A stretch of DNA of 64,000 bases from Mortierella alpina (GCA_029449245.1 JANATF010000002.1:1860001-1924000); one strand, 5' to 3'. Counted from the stretch's first letter, positions 47,619-60,466 are shown. Program-made: numbers and translations. The notes: generated by a model not told the origin, from the sequence alone.

Positions 47619-49435
47619 ATGCCTCCCCCTCCTCCACCTCCACCTCCACCTCCACCAGGAGGTGGAACACCGACCTCAAGTGTTCCCCCTCCTTCAAAAG
47701 ATCGCAATGCACTGCTTTCCCAAATTCAGGGCGGTGCAAGGCTCAAGAAAGCTGTCACCAACGACCGGTCTGCTCCTGCCGTCAGTATGTAGTCTACAGT
47801 CCGTTCAAATTGAGCTTATGTACATGCTTGCCTGATTCCTAGAGACGATAGCGAGCGACGCACTTTTAATAGATAGCTCACACCATTGAATTTATATAGC
47901 AGCAACGGCAAAGTCAGGCGCGGGCAACGGAGGAGGAGGAGGAGCTCTGCCGCGGCCACCTCCCGTTGGGGGCGGAGGCGCCGATGGTGGTGCTCCTCAG
48001 TTAGGAGGGCTGTTCGCAGGCGGCATGCCCAAACTGAAAAGTCGAGCTGGCGGTCTAGACACAGAAGGTAAGGTATAATTGAGAAGGTTTTGCAGGCATG
48101 CACGGGATCAAATGGGGTTGGGCAGGCAACAGCATCACATTCCTACAGGTTAAGAGTGGCCGTGCTGGAAGGATGCTTCAGGCTGTTAAGTAATGATCTC
48201 ATTCATCGCGAGGAAGCATCCATGCCGCTGAAAAAGGAGTCATCACGGGTTGTCCGCCCGTCTCCTTTATCTGTAGTGTATAGTACAAGAGTGTACTTGA
48301 AGGACGGATAATAGGGATGGCGGATGACCAGGCCGTCTCCAGGCATAGTGCGAGTGCGCACACGCATGAATGGCATGTTAGCGTCACTGCAACTGTACAA
48401 ATACAGCTTGTCTCATCCCTCGCTTCCTACTTCTCCATCTCTGCAGCAGACCGTGGCACAGGCAGGAACAGTAATAACAGTACACCTATGTGGAAGACAG
48501 CAACTGCATCTCCGCCAAGTCTACCAAATCGAAGTTCGCCTTCGAGATCTGTACCAGCTCCACCTATCAACGGATCTAGCATGGCTAATGGCTCTCCAGC
48601 CCGCACAGTTCCACCACCCCCACTCGCACCTGGACGCTCTCCGGCCGCAGCTGCTCCAGGTCCCTCACGTTCACCTGCACCGCCCACCCCACCTCGAAAG
48701 ATGGCACCTCCACCACCGTCGAGAATAAATGGATCAACCTCCCCCGTAGCACCTTCAAGATCGACCCCAGGACCACCCAACCGTACCCCGCCGCCGCAGC
48801 CTAGTCGGGCGTCACCCGCACCACCCTCGCCGGTTTCGCCATTACCGCATGGAGCCCCCCCAACGTCATCGCCAAGTAGGACGCGTGCACCGCCTAGTAT
48901 TCCCCTGCCAGGAGGAAGTGGTGCTAGACCCAGGTCAGGATCTGCACCGCAGCATTCAAATCTTCGGCCCATGTCTCCAATTGCAACGAGTATGAGAGGT
49001 ATGCAACAATAGCGATAACGACACGGCGTCATTCGGTATGACCAGATGAGTTGTTGTTTTTCATCCTACTTTAACACCCTTCCCCCCCCCTTTTTTTCTT
49101 AATCCTCAGTTGAACCTCCGGCAACAGAGGGCCGTTGGACTTTTCGATCAGCTGCCGATTTTCCTGCGCCTCCTCGATTTGACAACCAGACAAAGATCTA
49201 TTCGAGCGGGAGCACATCTGGAAGCTGTAAGATATTATACAACATCGCGTTGGACTAGATTTTCGAGCGCAAGGATAGTTCAAGTTTGAGGACTTGCTGG
49301 CTGACGTATCCTATCATGTAATACCTCTGCTTGACCAACCTAGCTATCCCACTGGATCTTTCATCTTTAGCAGGATTGTCAGCAGGAAGGGCCCCTCCTC
49401 CCCCACCCCTTGGAGGTGGCGGTCGTTACCGATGA
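47619..49435 (+). CDS. VRP1: verprolin/WIP-family actin regulator
   Basis: Binds actin monomers and Arp2/3 activators of the WASP family at endocytic patches. Exon 1 starts with a Pro-14 run, GGGTPTSSVP, then a WH2 motif: DRNALLSQIQGGARLKKAV. Exon 2 is Gly/Pro-rich, with a second basic segment, GGMPKLKSRAGGLDTEG. Exon 3 (about 48451-48998) is a long Pro/Ser-rich linker with many PPPP and SPAPP motifs for SH3 and profilin binding. Exon 4 gives EGRWTFRSAADFPAPPRF, the WASP-binding motif of WIP. The last exon (from 49370) gives SGLSAGRAPPPPPPLGGGGR and stops at 49433. The acceptor three bases upstream of the obvious one avoids a stop. Domain order matches yeast Vrp1 and human WIP. Confidence 0.88.
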
Positions 49436-49488
49436 AACAGTTCATAACATTAAAAGCGCATGTACTATATGAGAGTTGAGAGAAGCCT

Positions 49489-51346
49489 TCATTCGATCTT
49501 TCCAAGAGCTTGGCCCATTTTAACCCTCTGGCCGGGCTCTATCAAGAACTCGAAGTTCTTGGGTGCCTCAAAGACTAACACGACGGTTGACCCCAGCTTG
49601 AATCCACCCATCTCCTCTCCGACGTGTAAAGGCTGACCATTCAACAGACGGCTCACGCCGCTGTACAAAAGCTCGCCAAAGCCATGTGTGTATCTATCCC
49701 CCCTCTGGTTCGTGCGCAATTCCTAATGATTTACAGATTATAGTTCGCGTCAGTTTTGTCAAACCAGTGTCCTTTCAGTGGCAGCGCAACATATGAACCC
49801 CAAAAAGCTGTGAAAAGTAACTGTACCTTGTCAAAGTTCAGAACGATGCTGCCAACATTGGTAGCACCGACTGGAACCATAGAGAAGAATCCGTGTCGCC
49901 ACTTTCCAAGCAAAGCAACACGTTCGTTCAATACAAACAAGTCCTGCAATTGCTTGACCATCCAAGGTGAAACCGAGTACAACTCTCCTGCGAAATGGCG
50001 CCTGGTCTCGGCAACCCAGTTGGTAGGCGAGTGGAATCGATGATAGTCCCCGGGGGCCAGATAAACGACGCAAAAGAAGAGAGCGTTTCCAGGGCGAAGC
50101 TTCAGCTCCTCTTGGTTTTCAGGTGATCGTGATCGCTCATCTGCTTCTTTGTCGGGAACGACGTTTCCTTCATAATCCTGCTTCTTGTGTTCTACCGAGG
50201 TCTGGTCCTCGTAGCTCAACAAGCTGTCGAGCGAATAGTTGATTCCGTTCACCTCTGCAAACTCTTCCTCGTCCACGATGTTGGCAGAGTGAGTAGATTT
50301 GATGATCTCGGCCGTCTCACTTGCTTTCTGAGAACCCAAAAACTGATCCAGTGAGTAGGACATGCCCTTGATCTGCTCCACCTTTGAGCCATCGACGAGT
50401 CCAAAATGGAAAATTCGTCCATCCGACGGCGAAACCTAATGAGACGTGATGTTCATGGAGTGAACAGGGTTATACTAGTGAGTGCAATGTGTACACCGTC
50501 TAAAAATTTCAAGCGCCATTGAGTGATCGAGTGCTTACAAGGGCAGCATCATAGTCTACAGGTCGAGCGCCGTCCTTCAGCTCACGGTAGAAGAACTCGC
50601 TTAGGTTCTTGTAGTGGGTTAGATCGGGGTCCTTCATCTCTTCCAAGTTGCATCCAAAAATCCAGCTGTACAGTTTGAATCCGGGCGTGCGGAACCACAC
50701 GGGCAAGGTGATACTGTTGAACGCGCCCCAAAGCCTTGATATCGTCTTCAATGGCAGCTCACTGATCACATGAACCTACATACGCCGAGGATACAGAGGG
50801 CAGCTACAGATGTCAGGAAGGAAGCACAAGCCAACAAAAGGCTAAATTCGATAGCCAAAGGTAGCCCCGTCCATTTACAGGATTAGCAAGCGACGTACAT
50901 GCCATGGTCCAACGATGACGGCTTTTGTAACATTGTTTTCCCGGTCGGCCTCACGCTGCATAATCTTGCGATACTGCAAGAACGTGATGAAGGCGAGTCC
51001 CAATCCTATCGGAATTGGCGACCACTTGATAGGCGTGTCCTTCCAGGCTTTCTTCACGCGACCTAAAGCCAGAGAGGAACCCATCAATATCTCTTCGTGG
51101 CAATGATAACCTCAGTTGACATGCCTGCGGTGCTATCGTTGTTGAGCCAGATGAGTTTTTACTGGCATAGGTTCCTTGCTGTGTGTTAGCAGCAGACTCC
51201 TGTGGAGTGAGGCAAGACCTGGAGACATGGAAGTTGCGCTGAACCAGCCATGCTGGGCGGCATGGCGCCCTGTGAAGCGGAGAGAAGGGCGAGTGGCCAG
51301 TCCTGCGCAGGATGACCCTCGAGAGGGGCATCGTCGGTCGGTGCAT
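49489..51346 (-). CDS. PSD1: phosphatidylserine decarboxylase, mitochondrial (Psd1)
   Basis: Makes phosphatidylethanolamine at the inner mitochondrial membrane. Exon 1 (51163-51346) is a basic presequence ending NTQQGTYA, spliced in phase 1 to SRVKKAWKDTPIKWSP with the membrane span PIPIGLGLAFITFLQ. Later exons give VHVISELPLKTISRLWG, HYKNLSEFFYRELK, VSPSDGRIFHFG (catalytic Asp), YLAPGDYHRFHSPTNW (His), MVPVGATNVG and GGFKLGSTVVLVFEAP. LGST is the self-cleavage site that leaves a pyruvoyl group on the alpha subunit. A family-typical insertion, with KGMSYSLDQFLG and NGINYSLDSLLS, sits between the Asp and His motifs. Divergent from mitochondrial PheRS, 236 bp apart. Confidence 0.95.
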
Positions 51347-51582
51347 GTTAGCTTGTGCTTGGGCGTTTGATGGGTGTGCTCGGTGTTTCCTCGTCGCGCG
51401 AAAGTGCCATCAGGCTGTCAGGCACCTTGTGGCGCAGCCGCCATAAACAGACGACTGGCTGTGACTTGCTGTCGGATATCGCCTTTTTAGGTCCTTCGCA
51501 GGTTCGCGCTCCGAAGGACAACTGACGACCTTCATTCCACCTGCTTTTGAAGCATTCCCATCCATACTTTCCCTCAACCCCA
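51347..51582. promoter_or_regulatory. compact bidirectional promoter region, PSD1 and MSF1
   Basis: 236 bp separate the two divergent ATGs, both for proteins imported into mitochondria. No TATA box recognised. Confidence 0.4.
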
Positions 51583-53367
51583 ATGGCCACAGGAGTGTTC
51601 AAAGCTGCGTCCCTGCAGTGGAGCGGCAAGGCTTTGCGTGCCGGTGCTGCACCCAGGATTAGGTCCGTGCTTACTGGTCAAGCAATGCCAAAGCGCCTTC
51701 CCGTGGCCTCAACACAATGCCAGCGCACCTTCCGGCCAGTGCTTTACGCCTCATTCCATTCATCCTCTTGCAGGCGCGGAGCAGATACAGGTGGGTAACC
51801 AACCCCAAGAACTTAGTCATCGTTACTGTCTTTGCAGAGGACTTCCGATACCTGATCTCCTAGACTGACCCTTCTCTTTGTTCCTGCAAAAGACGCAGCT
51901 GCGATGAAGGAGCCTCCCAAGATCACCGCTGAAAGTATCACAGTGGGCGGCAAGACCTATGCAACAGACGACTTTACGAACGTCACGCCCACTATTCTCG
52001 AAAAGACCACGCGGCAGCTGCACCTCATCCCCAGTCATCCCATCGCGATTATCAAGGACCTTATCTCTTCCTCGTTCCCCGACTTTAAGCACTACGACAA
52101 GTTCTCTCCCGTCGTTACGACCAAGGAAAACTTTGACGACCTCTGCTTCTCTGATGACCACCCTGGTCGAGCAGTGACGGATACGTATTACCTGAATAAG
52201 AAGATCATGCTTCGAACGCATTCCTCGGCCCACCAACTTCAGGCCATGACCGAGGCCGACAAGTTGCTCGTTACAGCCGATGTTTACAGGAGAGACGAGA
52301 TCGATGCTAGCCACTACCCAGTCTTTCATCAGATGGAAGGAGCGCAGCTTTTTGACACCAAGACGGCCGTCGAGGATATCCGCAAATCCATCGCTGCTGA
52401 TCTTGCATCCTCCGGCGCCTCTGGATCGATCAACACCACCGACACAACCGTGATCACGCCTGAGAACCCGAAGCAGGATTGTCACGATGAGGCGGCCATG
52501 TTGGCGGTGGCTGATCATTTGAAACACTCGCTCAACATGATGGTCAGACGGCTGTTTGCGCATGAAAAGGACTTGCAGGTGCGATGGATTGATGCTCAGT
52601 TTCCGTTCACGAGCCCCAGCTGGGAAATGGAGATCTTGTATCAGGGCAAATGGCTCGAAGTCCTTGGAAGTGGTGTTATTAAGCAGGATATCTTGAAGAA
52701 CTCAGGTACGTGTTAAAGGCTCTTTGAATGGGAACGTTGTTCTTGTTTCATTTTCGCTGCCATATTTTGAAATCTAACGTCGCGAAAACAACTATATTCG
52801 TAATACCAGGTAAACCGGACAAGATTGGTTGGGCTTTCGGTCTCGGTCTTGAGAGATTGGCATTGGTGCTCTTTGGCATCCCCGATATCCGCCTTTTCTG
52901 GTCTCAGGACGAGCGATTCTTGCGCCAGTTTGAGCCCTCTCAGATTCAAAAGTTCAAGCCATTCTCAAAGTACCCTGCTTGCATCAAGGATATATCTTTC
53001 TGGTCGAACGAGAACTTTCACGAAAATAACTTCTGTGAGGTTGTAAGAGATGTAGCGGGCGACATTGCTGAGGACGTTCAACTGGTAAGAAACGCGACTT
53101 TCGAGGCCATTGCATGAGAATGGCTCTACGCTTGGACCATGTCTCGATGGTGTTTTTTCTAACCTTTTTATTCATCTTTTTTTGTGCAACGTGGTGTGCT
53201 CCATCAAGCTCGATGAGTTCGTTCATCCCAAGACCAAGAAGCGCAGTGTTTGCTACAGGATCAACTACCGCTCTATGGATCGTAACGTTACAAACGTAGA
53301 AATCAACGAGATTCAAGAGAAGTTGCGAGAGGAGGTTGTCAAGCGCCTGAAAGTTGAGCTGCGATGA
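51583..53367 (+). CDS. MSF1: phenylalanyl-tRNA synthetase, mitochondrial
   Basis: Monomeric class II enzyme charging mitochondrial tRNA-Phe. Exon 1 is a basic, Ser-rich presequence ([20 protein letters not shown]). Exon 2 starts at the AG near 51896 and carries [64 protein letters not shown] (motif 2 region) and [20 protein letters not shown]. Exon 3 has [20 protein letters not shown] (motif 3) and [20 protein letters not shown]. The last exon is the C-terminal anticodon-binding (FDX-ACB) domain, [20 protein letters not shown]. Catalytic and tRNA-binding parts are complete. Confidence 0.95.
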
Positions 53368-53451
53368 TAAGACAGCGACAATACCGAGATTAAATCAAGA
53401 CCATTTTTAGAATAAACCTGGCTCACGTATCTAAGATGACTAGCCTCATTA

Positions 53452-55506
53452 CTAGCGACGCAGTATTTGAGGAAGAGGATGACGAGGATCTAGTGACCCT
53501 GTGGCAACTGCACTTAAGGGAACTGAGGAAGTGCCTGGAAAACGAGGCTGTTGTTGTAGCTGTTGCACGCGCTGAAGTTGCTGTCTTTGGCCGTGTGTTT
53601 GCTGTTGGAGATATGCCTGTTGCTGGAGATGTGCCAGCTGCTGCTGTTGTTGTTGTTGCTGCTGCTGCCATGTTGTTCTGACAGATGATGCTGCGTTATT
53701 ACGTGAACGAATCCAGTTGTCCTGTGCTAACGAGCCACTGTTCGGCACTACTCTGTGATAACCAGGATCTTGACCAACAGATCCGATAATTCGAGATGCA
53801 TACTGCCCGGATAAAGGACGGTACGACTGACTTCCAGACACAGGTTCTGGTATTTGATGCGAGGTAAATGCCTGAGGTGCTTGAGGTTTGCTGGTATAAC
53901 TGGGATGAATAACCTTCGCAGTAGGTATCGGTAGTACATGTCCTGGCATTGGTGTCTGTTGAGTCATGTAGCCTATATGGACTGCGGCTCTGGGATGCTG
54001 GTTTGAGGTTGATGCATGTACACCCTGCGCTGAGTGTACCATGGGATATGAAACCGCCGTATGGTTAACTTGCGTTGTAGGCAGTAGCCTTCGATGGGCT
54101 AATGTGTGGGATGAGACGCTGGGAATCTCACTCGGATGCCTAGAAAGAAGGCACGGTGAACTCAGGAGAGATAGTCGTGCAGGGGGTGCCGGAGTCTTTT
54201 GCAACTTGATAGAAATGTAAGGAATAGCAATCAATTACCGGTCCTTTATATGAATAGCAGCTGCCTGCTTGGTCGATTTCATAAACCTACCGTTTGACGC
54301 GCTCTCGCATGACTCGCGTTGGAAATTACGGATTGCGCTCTATGGGCACACCATCACGGTATTAGGCCCTACGAACACGGTGTGCTTTCTAGATATATTC
54401 TAAAATCTCGGATTGTCGACATACCCTTCCTTAAATGCGGTGCTGATTTTCGGTAGATGTTGTGTGTCTTGGACGCTCTGTTCTTGTTCCGCAGGCGTTG
54501 GTTGATTTCCGTGCTCGCTTTTGGTCCGCGACTGGAGTGAATGTTGATTTTGACGATGCTGCCTTTGTGACCCAGGTCCTGTGCCGGGTTGCGATTGGAG
54601 GGCGGTGCTCTCTGGACGATGATGTTGCTCCCTTATTAATGCTTTCAGGCGTTGGTTCTCCGCACTTAGTTCCTCAAGTCCCCTATGATATGACAGTATG
54701 TTATTCATGAAATGAGGTTTCCTCTGGGTGACATACTCCACTGCACGCTGCACACTCTCTTTACTTTTTTGCTTCCTCCCTCCTTTGCAGCTCTTTGAGA
54801 GCTTTCTTAAGCAATCCACTCTGACGCGCTGTCTTGCTTTTCAAGTGATCAACTAGATTGTACATATTGTCCTCTTGAAACTAATGAGATAGAGGTACAA
54901 ATTGTTTATAAGTCATTCTGGCTCAGGCGATCAATAGGCATAAAGCGCTTCACCTGGGCCAGTATTACCTTGCTTGCATCCAGTACAATACGGCAGAGTT
55001 CTTGTAAAGACTGAAAGAATGGCTGGATTTGTAGAGGAAGATTGGTCTATGGGAGCGAGGTTGATCGTCTCTCAGCTCCAGTAAAAGGGCGCTTTATAAT
55101 CGCACATGGCTTCACCGTGCATACCACATCCTTTGGAACCTTTATGCAGGCACAAGTCGCCTTACACACCGGGCACAATGTATCCAGGTCATCTAAAGTT
55201 GGTGGCAAAGTTAAGCAGTTGCTCTTTGAAATTTGCAAGGGGACAGTCTAGCAACAGCTGAACCATACCGTCACGAGTCTTAGGGCCCAACGCTTCAAGA
55301 TCGATCGGTGCAGCAGCCCCTCTGCCAGCAGCGTCTGTTCGGTTCCTGGTAGCTGAACGGCCTCTTTCCACGCATTTTTGACAGAGGACATGTCCGCAGT
55401 TCGAGAGCCAGTATTGAGACTCGGCTATAGGCTCGTCTCGGAAGCATTTATTGCAATGGAGGTATTTGAGTACTTGCGAGGTTTGTGCTGGAGGCACTGA
55501 AGCCAT
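53452..55506 (-). CDS. ZIP3/RNF212/HEI10-like meiotic RING-finger protein
   Basis: Probable SUMO/ubiquitin ligase for crossover designation on synapsed chromosomes. Starts MASVPPAQTSQVL at 55506. The RING spans two exons: HCNKCFRDE, LSNCGHVLCQKC and, after an intron ending CTTTAG, DTLCPVCKATCACIKVPKDV. The next exon reads PFFQSLQELCRIVLDASK, then FQEDNMYNLVDHLKSKTARQ and SGLLKKALKELQRREEAKK. The coiled coil continues LEELSAENQRLKALI. A long Ser/Pro/Gln-rich tail with a Q9 run follows and ends at 53452. The order RING, then CPVC-x-A-x-C-x-C, then a PFF motif, then a coiled coil with FQ.xN, then a disordered tail, is that of Zip3, RNF212 and HEI10. The splice model is by eye, with six or more exons. 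Confidence 0.78.
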
Positions 55507-55517
55507 TTTGAAGACAG

Positions 55518-55576
55518 GGAGAGAGAGAGAGAGAAAGTGTGTGTGTGTGTGAGTGAGTGAGTGAGTGAGAGAGAAA
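55518..55576. repeat. GA/GT microsatellite in 5' leader
   Basis: GAGAGA then GTGTGT then GAGTGAGT runs just upstream of the RING gene start. Confidence 0.85.
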
Positions 55577-55670
55577 AGTGAAAATGAAGGCGAAGAAATG
55601 AAAAAAAAATCTATATATATGAAAATAACGACATGCTTTCTTTGAGAAGCGCGATTGTGAAGCAATTTAT

Positions 55671-57678
55671 TTACAGCTCCTTGCCTCTTGCCAAAGGCGA
55701 AGGAGTAACGGGCGCATGCTGACGAGCTCCTTCACTACCGCCTCCTTCGCTGCGGTCGTACGATGATCGTAACTGTCGGTCCGCGCGACGATCACTGCTA
55801 TTACGAGCCCTATCCAACAGACTTTTGGCAGCAGGCGAGAGCATCTCTGCTCTTGCTCTAGGGTTAGGACTAGCCATTCGGCCGGAACGCGTTCCTGATG
55901 CACCAGGGCCACTCTTATATGGCGATGGCGATACTGCTGAGTAAGGTGAATTGAAACGAGGGGTTGGCGTTGTGCCGCCAAAGGCAGATTGGTACATGGC
56001 TAACGCGGAGGACGAAGGTGTGGAAAACACTTTGGATCGCAAGCTAGATCCCTCTCTGAAGCTCTTCGAAGCCTTCTCAGATAGCTTCTGAGCAATCAGT
56101 TCGCGTCGAGGGGTTGGAGGTAATTTGAAAGGCGATGGACCTAGTGCGGAAGACCAGCATGTGGCACATGAAATAAGTAACTGTTGTTTCATCTCCCAAG
56201 TTTGCACATTCGCTACTAAAACTTACTCGATGAGTCTATGCCCGAGCTGATAAGCAATGGTTCGTCTTCGATAGTTCCCCATGTCATCATTTCTGGATCG
56301 TCGCCCATTTGCGACATACTGGGCGACGGCGTTGAAGAAACGAAACCGTAGCCCGCAACTCTGGGCGAACCAGTTACTTGCCCTTCCATATCTAATAAAA
56401 GTAAGAGGAGGAATAAGTATCTAGAAGGAGCAGCTTGAACTGCGAAGCAGCATTAGCATGTCGAAGCAACGTACAGGGTGCTGGATCAAACTTTGAGGCT
56501 GCCGCCTGATTAACGATCAGCAAATCCTGGCCTTGAAATGCAGTGTTCCTGTGAATAATCTCCTTGGGATTCCCACGGATCGTCTTTTCATCCACTTGGG
56601 TGCCCAACCCCTCCGGAAAGTACATCAGGGTGTTCTTGGCCTATCACAGCAGTCCTGAGTTAGGACGACATCCGCTACACTGTTCAACCTGACAGCAACG
56701 CATATGTAACACATTATAGCTTACCTTGTAGTCCCATGTTGGTATAATCCCAGACTTTTTCTCAGCAATGATTAGACTCATCTTTGAGGCATCTTCCTCA
56801 GCGGCGTCTGTAGATTTGTCATTATTCTCTCCTGATTGACGTAGCAATAACTGCTTGGGATTACGGCCGTCTTCTATTAGCTTCCGACTCTGGTTTTCTT
56901 GATCGTACATCCAGCGGTACTTTTCCTTTTTACGGGCATTAATCTTCTCGACGATCTCGTTGAAGGAAGCATTGTCCTCGCTCGTATATCTTGCTTGAAA
57001 CTGGTCGAGAGACAATGATGTGTCGATATTGTCTGTCGTAATGACCGCTCCAGACGTCGAACTCTCTATTCTAAGAGCACCTTCCGAAGGAGCTTCGGGC
57101 ACCAAAGCTGTAGTTCGCTGTACTGGCGCTCCAGAGATATTGCTTTTTTCCTGCCACGTTGGGGTCGCATCGTCAATATCAACACGAGCGGGCGTCCATG
57201 CTTCATTTGGTAATCCTGATTGTGCGTATTTTGGCGTCCGTGCTGGATATGAAGTCAAGAGAGAAGGGTTAGCTGGGCTGCTATGCAGTGTGGATATATG
57301 CCAAAAGTAGCTTGGGTTGCATTCAGAAAACCAACCTGGTGTTTTGAGTCGTCTTTGCGCCCAAGGCGTGTCGTTGCCAGCCAGCGCCTTGGCAGCAGCT
57401 TGTATTCCTTCGGTGTCGTTCATTTCCACAGCGTCCAGATAGGCATGCTGTCGCTTTAGCTTGGCCAAGTCTGGGAAGAAGTCGCGCTCAATGATCTTGC
57501 TGAGTGCCTCAATGTACTCATCTTCCTCAAGCACCTGCTGGGGTGCTGGAGTAGGTATGTTGGACTTGTAGACTGGCTTTCCAGCTGTGGTATTGGAGAC
57601 CAGTGAAGTTGATGCGGGTGCAGGTGGTGAGGCATTGGCATTCCTGTTTGCAGACTGGATTAGGGCGTTTGATGTCAT
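55671..57678 (-). CDS. ESS2: ESS2/DGCR14-family nuclear protein (Bis1-like)
   Basis: Spliceosome-associated nuclear protein, component of late splicing complexes in animals and fission yeast. Start chosen at MTSNALIQSANRN (57678). The conserved N-terminal motif is VLEEDEYIEALSKIIERDFF, then PDLAKLKRQHAYLDAV. Middle parts are DNASFNEIVEKINARKKEKY with RWMYDQE, IIPTWDYK spliced to AKNTLMYFPEGL, and NPKEIIHRNTAF. The C-terminal motif is PFKLPPTPRRELIAQKLSEK followed by ASKSFR, then a Ser/Arg-rich tail ending ARGKEL at 55674. Exon boundaries lie near 57325, 56730, 56640, 56390 and 56225. The first, second and last motifs are diagnostic for the family. Confidence 0.9.
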
Positions 57679-58487
57679 GGCGTGCAAGAGTGCTTTGCCG
57701 CCCTGTCTGAGACTGGCGTGGTTTTGTGAAGTGCATGTGTGTGGCTGGGCTTGAAAGCCGATATTCCGCAACAACGACGGCGCCCACCACTTTCTTCCCT
57801 TTGCTCATGAATTCCTCGTTCCTGGCCACCCATCCCGTCTCTCCCAATTCCACCCATCCGCCCTTCGGCAGCACCTCAGCCTCGCTCTACAAGCCCGGTG
57901 CTTATTCTGTACACACGCCAACCGACACCCCGGCACCCCTGGCCCTGCTGTTGCACCCGTGGACTTGCCCGAGACCGCCAAGATACCTGCCACCGTCGAA
58001 AACACGCATCGTTTGACCGCTGAGGGTTCCTTGCACTTTCCACCTCCTATGACGGACAACAGAAGCGAGCACTCGGTAGGATAACAACTCCTCTCCATTA
58101 GTGTCCTCCCATGTCACTGCACGACCGCCAATGCCACCTGAACCACCCGCCTTCCGTTTCCTTCACCAGCGCCAGGTGCCCCGAGTTCGTGCTATTTAAT
58201 TTCCGCCCATCAATGTTCCTCGCTCCCAAAAAGAAAACGTTATTTTTTTTCCTGACCTGTTGTCTCTTTATGTCCCTGAGTCCTTTTCGCATCATCCTTC
58301 GACTCCGTTGCCTGCATTGCTGCACACACACACACACTCGCATACACTGGCTCGCTATATCCCTGCCCCTCCTTCAATTCACCACCTCTGACCGTCGTCA
58401 TCCTCATCTCCTTATCTTCATCTCGCTTTGATTTAGCAACTATCGCTCGTACCCGGTCAGCAGCACGGCCAGGGACAATCCTCGATC
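57679..58487. other. divergent upstream region, ESS2 and UPF0658 gene
   Basis: About 810 bp; CA repeat at 58321-58334 and pyrimidine-rich sequence before the plus-strand gene. No gene seen. Confidence 0.45.
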
Positions 58488-60466
58488 ATGCGCCAGCAAC
58501 CGCACCACGGCCAGGAACAGGGTCATCCTCTCCAATCCAACTACGACGATTCCTCCAGATACCCATCAGCACCTCAAGACAGCCAAGGCAGCACCTACAT
58601 GTACAATACCCACCCAAACGGATACGATAATACCAACGACAATGGTCAATACTATGCCTCTCCCAACCAGCTTGAGCAGCTTCAGCTTCAAAAGCAGCAT
58701 CAGCAGCGACTCGAGGAAAATATCCAGGCAGAGGACACTCTTAGGATGCAGCAGCATCGAGTCGCCAGACCCAATGCAGCCTCCTCTGTGCAGGATCCAC
58801 GGGTCTCTGAGAACAAACCACCTAACTACTATGCATACCCTCCTCAGCCCAATGCATCCTCGACCTCGCTCGATCAAACAGAGGTCGTCTCTTTCAAGGC
58901 GCATTTCACAAAGCTCTTCAGATTCCCATGCTCCACCTATGGCAAAGCTCTGATGCTTGTGATTGCTCTAGAGGCTCTTCTGGTCATTGTCATTCAGACC
59001 GTTATTGTCGTCAAGTACTTTGATGCGCTCAGAGACACGCCTATCATCGACGACAGTTCCGAACCCGAAGCGCCATATCTTGACAGAGGCAATACCTCTC
59101 GGTCGATCCCCGCCTACCTGATTGTATTTGTCTTTGCTCAACTCTTCCAGCTTGTCCTTGCGTGGGATGCCGTAAGTATTGCTGTCCAACTCCTTGCGGT
59201 TTGCGCTTCAGCTCTTGAGCTTCCCCCCTTTTTTCCTGATGATTTTGTCCGCCGGCTCCTCCCTGGCGGTTCAAGAGGATAAAACATATTGCGAACCAAT
59301 TGCTGTATCTCCTTCTTTCCTACCCTTCGCCTTGCCACTGCTCTTGATGGCAGAGCTCTCGCAGTAACCCTTTCTCGTTCTGTGAGATGTTACCCAACAC
59401 AACTCATCGATTCCACTGTGCAGAAAGAGCAGGACCGGGTAGATATTTCAACATAGTTACATGTACTTACATCCATCCTTTTGACTGTAATAGGTTCGCG
59501 CTCAGAACACGATTGAAATCATTGGCATTGTGATCTTCAACGCCTGCTGCTTTGCCTACGCGATCTTTGAGATCAGTCAGAACAAAAAGTCCCTGACGTA
59601 TAGCGCCAAATTCTTTGTTCCTGCGGGGTCAGCCCTTGAACTGATCAATACCTTGCTGCCGTTCCTGATCGTGGTGATCGTGGTGATCGGCCTCACCCAG
59701 TGCATCGTAACGTGGCTGGCCTACCAGCTCTTTCAAGAATTCGGTTGGTCCATATACAAAATGATCGGCGCGGATCCCAACATGAAGAGTAAGCAAGCGA
59801 TGGAGAACTTGAGACGAAAGACTAAGGCTATCATTGTTTCATCAACACTAACCGATACACATCTTATTTCCGTCTGATAGAGATGTATCGTGCGTACCAA
59901 ATCTACTTGGTTCTCATCAAAGTGGATCTGTTCTTCTTCGTTGGATTTTCAATTCAGTTCATCTATTTGACATTGTTTAAACGAAGTGCCGACCCGGAAT
60001 ACTGGATCACCATCATGGTGCTGCCGCTCACCATCGTCATCCTATACATTGCGGTCTATGCCGTCCGACATGAGAGCAGGAAGTGGATGATCACGTTTCT
60101 CGTCGCGATGCACTGTGGCGTTCTCTACTTTGTATTCAAGGTCGTCCGCATGTACGTTGGAGACAGGGTCCCCAACTACGAAGGTGTTAGGAACTTTTTG
60201 ATGCTGTTTGGTAAGTCAATTCGTTTCTCAAATCTGTATTAGCCTGACTAGACAGTGATCGGTTGTATCTAACACATTCTGCTCACGCCAATGGTTAATC
60301 TAAAACAGCCACGCTATGCTTGATGACAATCCTGGCGACCATTGCCAATGCAGCTGTTTGTTACCGGAATTTCGGCAAGGGGTTGAAGGCCCACCTGTTG
60401 AAGGACTCCAGAGGATCCGGTGCCGCAACTTCATCCACGAGCGGACGGGTACTGGAAATCGACTGA
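58488..60466 (+). CDS. UPF0658-type Golgi membrane protein
   Basis: Multi-span membrane protein of the fungal UPF0658 family; molecular role unknown, Golgi location reported for fission-yeast members. The N-terminal 140 residues are hydrophilic and Gln/Asn-rich. Spans follow: YGKALMLVIALEALLVIVIQ, IPAYLIVFVFAQLFQLVLAW (before a GTAAGT donor), then VRAQNTIEIIGIVIFNACCF. Further segments include NTLLPFLIVVIVVIGLTQC, MYRAYQIYLVLIKVDLFFFV, YWITIMVLPLTIVILYIAVY, WMITFLVAMHCGVLYFVF, and a last exon with ATLCLMTILATIANAAVCYR. About seven to eight spans. Four exons; the stop is at 60464. The conserved 'DA ... R.QNTIE.I' junction is the main family evidence. Confidence 0.8.

Noticed and set aside
53423-53671. 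Ala/Thr-rich minus frame and its plus-strand partner
   Set aside because: Shadows of the Gln repeat region in the RING gene's last exon.
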